Shown here piece by piece: positions 6,542-11,543 of a stretch of 11,543 nt of DNA. Where the stretch lies: positions 1 through 11,543 of the forward strand of contig CANGMW010000053.1 in assembly GCA_947454695.1 (NCBI GenBank), in the 5' to 3' direction. The DNA is from Comamonadaceae bacterium. GTDB taxonomy: Bacteria > Pseudomonadota > Gammaproteobacteria > Burkholderiales > Burkholderiaceae_C. Numbering within the stretch: position 1 is the stretch's first letter; every line of letters starts with the position of its first letter. The position numbers were made by a program, and so were the translations under genes. The notes beneath the pieces were generated by a model. That model did not search any database, was not told the DNA's origin, and saw nothing but the letters and a program-made list of their open reading frames with translations.

Positions 6542-8395
6542 CGACCCCACGGCGATACCCCTCCCAAACTCTTTTCTGGTGGCGCCTCCGCCAGCTCGCC
6601 TAAAGCGGGTGCGGCCTCGGGTCGTTCCGACTGGGGAACGCTGCAGCGGCTCTTTCCCTACCTGTGGCAGTACAAGTGGCGTGTATTGGCGGCACTGGCT
6701 TTCATGGTGGGCGCCAAGGTCTCCAATATCGGCGTGCCTTTGTTGCTCAAAGAGCTGATCGACCGCATGGGCCTGCGCCTGTCGGACCCGCAGGCACTGT
6801 GGGTGGTGCCGGCGTCCTTGCTCTTGGCGTATGGCAGTTTGCGCTTCCTGACCTCATTGCTCACCGAGTTGCGCGAACTGGTCTTTGCCAAAGCCACTGA
6901 AGGCGCGGCGCGCACCATCTCCTTGCAAGTCTTTGGCCATTTGCATGCGCTGAGCTTGCGCTTTCATCTGGACCGCCAGACCGGCGGCATGACCCGCGAT
7001 ATCGAACGCGGCACGCGGGCCGTGCATTCACTCATTTCCTATTCGCTGTACAGCATCTTTCCCACGCTCATTGAGTTTGCGTTGGTGCTCACGCTGCTGG
7101 CGGTGAAGTTTGATCTGGGCTATGTGTGGATCACCCTGGCCGCCTTGGTGAGCTACATCGTGTTCACGGTGAGCATCACCGAGTGGCGCACGCAGTTCCG
7201 CCGCCGCATGAACGAACTCGACTCGGTGGCACACAGCCGCGCGATTGACTCGCTGCTGAACTATGAAACCGTCAAATACTTCAACAACGAAGACTTCGAA
7301 GCCCGGCGCTACGACACCAGCCTGGAGAGCTACCGGCGCGCGGCCATCAAAAGTCAGGTGACCTTGAGCCTGCTCAACACCGGGCAGCAGCTCATCATTG
7401 CCACCGGTTTGGTGGCCATGCTGTGGCGGGCTACGCAAGGCGTGGTCGATGGGCACATGACGCTGGGCGATTTGGTGATGATCAACGCCTTCATGATTCA
7501 GCTCTACATTCCGCTGGGCTTTTTGGGCGTGCTGTACCGTGAGATCAAGCAAAGCCTGACCGATCTGGACAAGATGTTCACCCTGCTCGAAACCAACCGC
7601 GAAGTGGCCGATGTGCCCGGTGCGGTCCCGCTGCGTTTGGGTGAGGCGGCCGTGTCGGTAAAGTTTGACCATGTCAGCTTTGGCTATGAACGCGGCGATG
7701 CAGGCCGGCCGATCTTGCGCGACATCAGCTTTGAGATTCCCGCCGGCAAAACGGTGGCGGTGGTGGGCCCCTCGGGGGCTGGCAAATCCACGCTGGCGCG
7801 ATTGCTTTACCGCTTTTACGACGTGCAGTCCGGGCGCATTCTGATCAATGGCCAGGACATCAAACAAGTGACGCAGAGCAGCGTGCGCCAAGCCATCGGC
7901 ATCGTGCCGCAAGACACGGTGCTGTTCAATGACACAGTGGAATACAACATTGCCTATGGCCAGCCCGGCGCTTCTACCCAGCAGGTGCAAGACGCCGCGC
8001 GCTCGGCGCACATCCACGACTTCATCGCCGCTGCGCCCAAGGGCTACGAGACCATGGTGGGCGAGCGGGGGCTCAAACTCTCCGGCGGCGAGAAGCAGCG
8101 CGTCGCCATTGCCCGTACCTTGCTGAAAAACCCGCCGGTGATGATCTTTGACGAGGCCACTTCGGCGCTGGATTCTGCCAATGAGCGGGCCATCCAGGCC
8201 GAGCTCCAACAGGTGGCGCGCAACAAAACGACGCTGGTGATTGCGCACCGGTTGTCCACCGTGGTGGATGCCCATGAGATTTTGGTGATGCAAGCCGGCA
8301 GCATTGTCGAGCGCGGCTCGCATACGGACTTGTTGGCACAAGCAGGCGTTTATGCGCGCATGTGGTCCTTGCAGCAAAGTGGCGACAAGGGCTAA
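6539..8395 (+). CDS. Atm1/ABCB7-type ABC exporter (half transporter)
   Basis: This 618-residue half-size ABC exporter has an N-terminal membrane domain and a C-terminal ATPase, and would work as a homodimer in the inner membrane. Membrane helices lie at about 48-72, 86-106, 165-190, 195-213, 278-296 and 308-332. The Atm1 hallmark ETVKYFNNEDFE is at 243-254, followed by SLLNTGQQ (277-284) in the region where Atm1 proteins bind glutathione. ATPase motifs are Walker A GPSGAGKST (410-418), Q-loop VPQD (456-459), signature LSGGEKQR (514-521), Walker B VMIFDEATSALD (534-545) and His570. Relatives export glutathione-bound metals or sulfur species, important for iron-sulfur or heavy-metal homeostasis. 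An upstream GTG at 6485 would extend the frame into the thioesterase gene with unlikely residues, so ATG 6539 is chosen. It lacks a GGAG site. Confidence 0.93.
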   Translation: MRPHGDTPPKLFSGGASASSPKAGAASGRSDWGTLQRLFPYLWQYKWRVLAALAFMVGAKVSNIGVPLLLKELIDRMGLRLSDPQALWVVPASLLLAYGSLRFLTSLLTELRELVFAKATEGAARTISLQVFGHLHALSLRFHLDRQTGGMTRDIERGTRAVHSLISYSLYSIFPTLIEFALVLTLLAVKFDLGYVWITLAALVSYIVFTVSITEWRTQFRRRMNELDSVAHSRAIDSLLNYETVKYFNNEDFEARRYDTSLESYRRAAIKSQVTLSLLNTGQQLIIATGLVAMLWRATQGVVDGHMTLGDLVMINAFMIQLYIPLGFLGVLYREIKQSLTDLDKMFTLLETNREVADVPGAVPLRLGEAAVSVKFDHVSFGYERGDAGRPILRDISFEIPAGKTVAVVGPSGAGKSTLARLLYRFYDVQSGRILINGQDIKQVTQSSVRQAIGIVPQDTVLFNDTVEYNIAYGQPGASTQQVQDAARSAHIHDFIAAAPKGYETMVGERGLKLSGGEKQRVAIARTLLKNPPVMIFDEATSALDSANERAIQAELQQVARNKTTLVIAHRLSTVVDAHEILVMQAGSIVERGSHTDLLAQAGVYARMWSLQQSGDKG

Positions 8396-8411
8396 AGAAC
8401 CTGGTTTGATC

Positions 8412-8437
8412 ATCGGAAATATCCGATCGGCGTTTTT
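8412..8437 (+). terminator. weak terminator-like hairpin after the exporter gene
   Basis: A 6-bp stem with a four-base loop (ATCGGA AATA TCCGAT, 8412-8427) starts 17 bp after the exporter stop and is followed, after five bases, by five T's (8433-8437). The stem is short and the T-run is offset, so termination would be inefficient. The same dyad could instead be an operator for the downstream glt operon. Confidence 0.35.
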
Positions 8438-8453
8438 GGCATGCCGTAATCAC

Positions 8454-8459
8454 TAGAAT
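8454..8459 (+). promoter_or_regulatory. candidate -10 element for the glt operon
   Basis: TAGAAT matches five of six bases of the -10 consensus. Transcription would start near 8466 and give a leader of about 72 bases to the gltI ATG. No good -35 is seen 16-18 bases upstream, which would fit an activator-dependent promoter. TTGGCA at 8436-8441 is too close to pair with it. Confidence 0.3.
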
Positions 8460-8475
8460 GAAATCTTTCACAAGC

Positions 8476-8506
8476 GGCCGGCCCGACATGTATTTACAGG
8501 GCGGCC
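8476..8506 (+). promoter_or_regulatory. GC-rich hairpin in the gltI leader
   Basis: GGCC-G-GCCC (8476-8484) pairs with GGGCGGCC (8499-8506): eight G:C pairs with one bulged G around a 14-base A/T-rich loop, within which TGTA and TACA can also pair. It lies about 30 bases before the gltI start and carries no T-run, so it is not a standard terminator. It may stabilise the 5' end of the mRNA or control translation. Confidence 0.45.
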
Positions 8507-8527
8507 ACTGAATTCGTTTAACCGACT

Positions 8528-8531
8528 GGAG
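8528..8531 (+). promoter_or_regulatory. ribosome binding site that decides the gltI start
   Basis: GGAG is followed by three consecutive in-frame ATG codons (8532, 8535, 8538). Only the third has normal spacing (six bases), so the protein most likely begins MKKLL. Confidence 0.75.
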
Positions 8532-8537
8532 ATGATG

Positions 8538-9434
8538 ATGAAAAAGCTGTTGATTGCATCCGCCGCTCTGGCGCTGGCTTGTGGCGCGATGGCGCAGGCC
8601 AATGACACGATCGCCAAGGCCAAGGCGTCTGGCAGCATCACCATGGGCGTGCGCGATGCCTCCGGTGCACTGTCTTACACCCTGGGCGACGGCAAATACG
8701 CGGGTTACCACGTGGAGGTATGCCAGCGCATCCTGGCCAATCTGGACAAAGCGGTGGGCAAGAAGCTGGAGGTCAAGTACCAGCTGGTCACCTCGCAAAA
8801 CCGCATCCCGCTGGTGCAAAACGGCACGGTGGACATCGAGTGCGGCTCCACCACCAACAATGCCACGCGTCAGAAAGACGTGGCCTTTGCCTTGACCACC
8901 TATGTGGAAGAGGTGCGTATCGCGGTCAAGGCCAATGGCGGCATCACCTCGATCAACCAGCTCAACGGGCGCAATGTGGCGACCACCACTGGCACCACCA
9001 GCGTGCAGCTGCTGCGCAAGCATGAGCGCGCAGCTGGTGTGGATTTCAAAGAGGTGTATGGCAAGGACCACGCCGACAGCTTTCTGCTGCTGGAGTCCGG
9101 CCGTGCCGACGCCTTTGTGATGGATGGCCAGATCCTGGCGGGCAATATCGCTACCGCCAAAAACCCGGCGGACTTCAAAATCGTGGGCGAGGTGCTGAGC
9201 GTGGAGCCGATTGCCATCATGCTGCGCAAGGACGACCCGGCTTTCAAGAAGCTGGCTGACGACACCATTCGCGAGTTGATCAAGACGGGTGAATTGGCCA
9301 AGGTGTATGACAAGTGGTTTGTCCAACCTATTCCGCCAAAGAACACCCGTGTGGGTCTGCCCGCCAGCGACGCCACCAAAGCCGCTTGGGCCAACCCCAA
9401 CGACAACCCGGTGGAAGCCTATCTGAAGAAATAA
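8538..9434 (+). CDS. gltI: glutamate/aspartate-type ABC transporter periplasmic binding protein
   Basis: This 298-residue solute-binding protein (SBP_bac_3 family) captures an amino acid in the periplasm for GltJK. Residues 1-19 are a signal peptide (MKKLL, hydrophobic core, cleavage after AMA). The mature protein shows the GltI-type ligand-site segments YHVEVCQ (57-63), VTSQNRIPLVQNGTVDIECGSTTNN (84-108) and TTGTTSVQLL (150-159), then FVMDGQILAG (193-202). Cys62 and Cys102 are the mature cysteines; whether they form a disulfide is not known from sequence. The Arg of SQNRIPL and the following ECGSTTN are typical of dicarboxylic amino acid binders, so glutamate or aspartate is the best guess. 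The start is fixed by GGAG six bases before the third of three ATGs. A terminator-like hairpin follows, separating it from the permease genes. Confidence 0.92.
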   Translation: MKKLLIASAALALACGAMAQANDTIAKAKASGSITMGVRDASGALSYTLGDGKYAGYHVEVCQRILANLDKAVGKKLEVKYQLVTSQNRIPLVQNGTVDIECGSTTNNATRQKDVAFALTTYVEEVRIAVKANGGITSINQLNGRNVATTTGTTSVQLLRKHERAAGVDFKEVYGKDHADSFLLLESGRADAFVMDGQILAGNIATAKNPADFKIVGEVLSVEPIAIMLRKDDPAFKKLADDTIRELIKTGELAKVYDKWFVQPIPPKNTRVGLPASDATKAAWANPNDNPVEAYLKK

Positions 9435-9457
9435 GGACGACTGGGTCCCTTTGCATC

Positions 9458-9489
9458 AACCCCGCTTGGCGTGAGTCTGGCGGGGTTTT
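9458..9489 (+). terminator. intrinsic terminator/attenuator between gltI and gltJ
   Basis: AACCCCGC (9458-9465) and GCGGGGTT (9480-9487) form a perfect 8-bp stem with a 14-base loop, running straight into a four-T tract (9486-9489). It begins 24 bp after the gltI stop. Partial termination here would yield more binding protein than permease, a known arrangement in ABC importer operons. The short T-run suggests leaky rather than complete termination. Confidence 0.7.
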
Positions 9490-9517
9490 GACTTAGCAAA
9501 GAGGCTGCGTCTACAAC
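9488..9517 (+). promoter_or_regulatory. candidate internal promoter before gltJ
   Basis: TTGACT (9488-9493, five of six to -35) overlaps the terminator's T-tract, and TACAAC (9512-9517, four of six to -10) follows after 18 bases. A start near 9524 would leave only about ten bases, just enough to include the gltJ ribosome binding site. It is a sequence match only. Confidence 0.3.
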
Positions 9518-9523
9518 ACGGCA

Positions 9524-9528
9524 GGGAG
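9524..9528 (+). promoter_or_regulatory. ribosome binding site that decides the gltJ start
   Basis: GGGAG lies five bases before the ATG at 9534. A GTG at 9528 in the same frame would overlap this site, so it is not the start. Confidence 0.7.
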
Positions 9529-9533
9529 TGCAC

Positions 9534-10256
9534 ATGAGCTGGGACTGGCAAATTTTTCTGCAGGATGACGGCGGCGGCCGCACCTATCTGGAGTGGCTGC
9601 TGCAGGCCTGGGGCTGGACCTTGTCCGTGGCCGGCAGTGCCTGGCTGGTGGCCATGGTGGTGGGCGTCACGGTGGGCACCCTGCGCACCTTGCCCGGCAG
9701 TCCTTGGCTGGTGCGTGCGGCCAATGTCTGGGTGGAGCTTTTTCGCAATGTGCCTTTGCTGGTGCAAATTTTCCTTTGGTACTTTGTGGTGCCCAAGCTG
9801 GTGCCGCCCATGCAGCAGGTGCCGGGTTTTGCGCTGGTGGTGATGGCCTTGGGCTTTTTCACCTCGGCGCGTATTGCCGAGCAGGTGCGCGCGGGCATCC
9901 AGGCCTTGCCCAAAGGGCAGCGTGATGCGGCCATGGCCATGGGCTTTAGCACGGCGCAGACTTACCGCTATGTGCTCCTGCCGATGGCGTTTCGCATCAT
10001 CCTGCCGCCGCTGACCAGCGAGTCCATGAACCTGCTGAAAAATTCTTCGGTGGCCTTTGCGGTGTCGATTGCCGAGCTCACCATGTTTGCGATGCAGGCA
10101 CAGGAAGAAACCTCGCGTGGCATCGAAATTTACCTGGCGGTGACGGCCTTGTATGCCTTGTCGGCTTTTGCCGTGAACCGGGTGTTCGCGCTCATCGAGC
10201 GGCGTGTGCAAATCCCCGGCTTCATCGTGGCCGGCGGCACCGGGGGAGGGCACTGA
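9534..10256 (+). CDS. gltJ: glutamate/aspartate-type ABC transporter permease GltJ
   Basis: This is a 240-residue inner-membrane permease of the polar amino acid (HisMQ/GltJK, BPD_transp_1) family, partner of GltK. Hydrophobic segments lie at about 26-50, 72-90, 97-115, 150-165 and 198-222. FRNVPLLVQIFLWYF (70-84) is a strong signature of this family, and the EAA loop that contacts the ATPase is around RAGIQALPKGQRDAAMAMGFS (119-139). The N-terminus MSWDWQIFLQ is typical of GltJ, which is slightly longer than GltK. The start at 9534 has GGGAG five bases upstream. It lies 99 bp after gltI, beyond a terminator-like hairpin, and one base before gltK. Assignment of J versus K rests on length, N-terminus and order. 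Confidence 0.93.
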   Translation: MSWDWQIFLQDDGGGRTYLEWLLQAWGWTLSVAGSAWLVAMVVGVTVGTLRTLPGSPWLVRAANVWVELFRNVPLLVQIFLWYFVVPKLVPPMQQVPGFALVVMALGFFTSARIAEQVRAGIQALPKGQRDAAMAMGFSTAQTYRYVLLPMAFRIILPPLTSESMNLLKNSSVAFAVSIAELTMFAMQAQEETSRGIEIYLAVTALYALSAFAVNRVFALIERRVQIPGFIVAGGTGGGH

Positions 10257-10257
10257 C

Positions 10258-10926
10258 ATGGGCGGCCTTGACCTGAGCTTTGTGAGTTGGGACATCCTGT
10301 CCAAGTTTGTTCTCAAGGGCCTGTACTTCAGTGTGCAGCTCACCCTGGTGGCCACCTTAGGGGGCATTGTGTTTGGCACGCTGCTGGCCTTGATGCGCTT
10401 GTCCGGGCGCAGGCTCTTGATGTGGCCGGCCACCTTTTACGTCAACGGCATGCGCAGTATTCCGCTGGTGATGGTGATCCTGTGGTTTTTCCTGCTCATC
10501 CCCTTTTTGATCGGGCGCTCGATCGGCGCGGAGATTTCGGCCACGGTGACCTTCATCGCCTTTGAGGCCGCTTATTTCAGCGAGATCATGCGCGCGGGCA
10601 TCCAGTCCATTCCGCGCGGGCAGGTCTACGCCGCGCAAGCGTTGGGCATGACCTATGGTCAGAACATGCGCCTGGTGGTGCTGCCGCAGGCCTTTCGCAA
10701 CATGCTGCCGATACTGCTGACGCAGACCATCATCCTGTTTCAGGACACCTCGCTGGTCTATGCCATTGGTGCGCAGGACCTGCTCAAGGGCTTCACCACG
10801 GCGGGCAAGATTTACGGGCGTTCGGAAGAAGCCTATTTGCTGGCGGCGGTGGTGTATTTCGTGATCTGTTTTAGCTTGTCGGCGCTGGTCAAGCGCCTGC
10901 AAGCGCGCATCGCCATCATTCGCTGA
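10258..10926 (+). CDS. gltK: glutamate/aspartate-type ABC transporter permease GltK
   Basis: This is the second permease (222 residues) of the same importer. Hydrophobic segments are at about 18-45, 55-85, 92-110, 146-165 and 193-212. NGMRSIPLVMVILWFF (63-78) matches the family's FR(N/S)xP motif region, and the EAA loop is RAGIQSIPRGQVYAAQALGMT (112-132), in the same position as in GltJ, as expected of paralogous partners. The ATG at 10258 lies one base after the gltJ stop and has GGGAGGG (10244-10250) seven bases upstream. The open frame extends further upstream to a GTG at 10204, but that would overlap gltJ and lacks a suitable ribosome binding site. It works as a GltJ-GltK heterodimer in the inner membrane. 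Confidence 0.93.
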   Translation: MGGLDLSFVSWDILSKFVLKGLYFSVQLTLVATLGGIVFGTLLALMRLSGRRLLMWPATFYVNGMRSIPLVMVILWFFLLIPFLIGRSIGAEISATVTFIAFEAAYFSEIMRAGIQSIPRGQVYAAQALGMTYGQNMRLVVLPQAFRNMLPILLTQTIILFQDTSLVYAIGAQDLLKGFTTAGKIYGRSEEAYLLAAVVYFVICFSLSALVKRLQARIAIIR

Positions 10927-10959
10927 ACACAGCACGCCCCATCTCTTGCGGAGAAGAAC

Positions 10960-11543
10960 ATGATTCAAATTCAAAACGTGTCCAAGTGGTACGGCCCTAC
11001 ACAGGTCCTCAACGACTGCTCGGTGAGTATCAACAAAGGTGATGTGGTGGTCGTGTGCGGGCCGTCCGGCTCGGGCAAGTCCACGCTCATCAAAACCGTC
11101 AACGCGCTGGAGCCTTTTCAGAAAGGCCAGATCACCGTCAACGGCACGCCGCTGCATGACCCGAAGACCCATCTGCCCAAGTTGCGATCGCAAGTGGGCA
11201 TGGTGTTCCAGCACTTCGAGCTGTTCCCGCACCTCTCGGTGACCGAGAACCTCACCATCGCTCAGATCAAGGTGCTGGGCCGCTCACCCGAGGAGGCTCA
11301 GGTGCGCGGACTCAAGATGTTGGACCGGGTGGGCCTGATGGCGCACAAAGATAAATTTCCGGGCCAGCTCTCCGGCGGCCAGCAGCAGCGGGTGGCCATT
11401 GCACGCGCCTTGTCCATGGACCCGGTGGTCATGCTGTTTGACGAGCCCACCTCGGCGCTGGACCCCGAGATGGTGGGCGAGGTGCTCGATGTGATGGTCA
11501 ATCTGGCCAAAGAAGGCATGACCATGATGGTGGTAACCCATGA
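10960..11543 (+). CDS. gltL: glutamate/aspartate-type ABC transporter ATP-binding protein GltL (cut by right edge)
   Basis: This ATPase drives the GltJK importer; 194 codons are visible and about 48 more are expected from the usual length of about 242. Motifs are Walker A GPSGSGKST (34-42), Q-loop VFQHFELFPH (82-91, Gln84), signature LSGGQQQR (137-144), Walker B VVMLFDEP (156-163) with D-loop SALDPEM (165-171), and the start of the H-loop MVVTH (190-194, His194 as the last full codon). The phrase QHFELFPH is typical of polar amino acid ATPases (GltL/GlnQ). The ATG at 10960 has GGAG six bases upstream and follows gltK by 33 bp, so all three genes are probably one transcript. Beyond the edge, only the C-terminal end should be missing. 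Confidence 0.95.
   Translation, partial: MIQIQNVSKWYGPTQVLNDCSVSINKGDVVVVCGPSGSGKSTLIKTVNALEPFQKGQITVNGTPLHDPKTHLPKLRSQVGMVFQHFELFPHLSVTENLTIAQIKVLGRSPEEAQVRGLKMLDRVGLMAHKDKFPGQLSGGQQQRVAIARALSMDPVVMLFDEPTSALDPEMVGEVLDVMVNLAKEGMTMMVVTH

Noticed and set aside
7028..8413. Open frame of about 461 codons antisense to the Atm1-type exporter
   Set aside because: Low-complexity His/Gln/Arg-rich product, no domain, and it covers the clear ATPase domain of the opposite strand.
8436..8452. Possible sigma-54 promoter (TGGCA at the -24 position) upstream of gltI
   Set aside because: The -12 part reads AATCA rather than TTGCA, so the essential GC is only half present at the required spacing.
8571..8582. 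Lipoprotein signal (Cys15 after LALA) in the gltI product
   Set aside because: The position three residues before the Cys is Ala, not the usual Leu, and a standard signal peptidase I site AMA follows; a soluble periplasmic protein is more likely.
8073..9326. Open frame of about 417 codons on the minus strand across the exporter end, the gap and gltI
   Set aside because: It runs antisense through two well-supported genes and the regulatory gap, and its product has no family features.
9456..10433. Open frame of about 325 codons on the minus strand opposite gltJ and gltK
   Set aside because: Shadow of the permease genes; no hydrophobic or domain pattern of its own.

Overview
The window looks like chromosomal DNA from a betaproteobacterium, most likely the Burkholderiales family Comamonadaceae (relatives of Acidovorax, Polaromonas or Rhodoferax). 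This is inferred from the high G+C, strong G/C bias at third codon positions, GGAG-type ribosome binding sites and the character of the proteins; no rRNA or other phylogenetic marker is present. All genes are transport or acyl-CoA functions, and no phage, insertion sequence, CRISPR or tRNA is visible.

Region 1 (1-5982, minus strand) is a branched-chain-amino-acid-type (HAAT/Liv) ABC transporter operon. In transcription order it is livH permease, livM permease, livG ATPase, livF ATPase, an AMP-forming acyl-CoA synthetase, then the start of a periplasmic binding protein (livK-like) that runs off the left edge. The synthetase inside the operon suggests that the imported substrate may be a carboxylic acid activated to a CoA thioester on entry, rather than a branched-chain amino acid. 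The binding-protein gene may have its own promoter. Region 2 (6078-6497, minus) is a YciA-like hotdog acyl-CoA thioesterase upstream of the liv operon.

Region 3 (6539-8395, plus) is a complete Atm1/ABCB7-type half-size ABC exporter. It is divergent from the thioesterase, and only 41 bp separates the two start codons. Both starts lie in a perfect 14-bp inverted repeat, so each gene is preceded by the same 11 bases.

Region 4 (8538-11543, plus) is a polar amino acid (glutamate/aspartate-type) ABC importer: gltI binding protein, an intrinsic-terminator-like hairpin, then gltJ and gltK permeases and gltL ATPase, which is cut at its H-loop by the right edge. The hairpin after gltI would favour binding protein over membrane components; a promoter-like sequence overlaps its T-tract.

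The gene content is ordinary. The points worth a second look are small and regulatory: the inverted repeat at the divergent starts, hairpins around the livH and livG ribosome binding sites, the in-frame livH/livM junction without a ribosome binding site, the gltI leader hairpin, and the terminator/promoter overlap in the glt operon. Several start codons were placed downstream of the longest open frame because the ribosome binding site fits better there: livG, thioesterase, atm1, gltI, gltJ and gltK.
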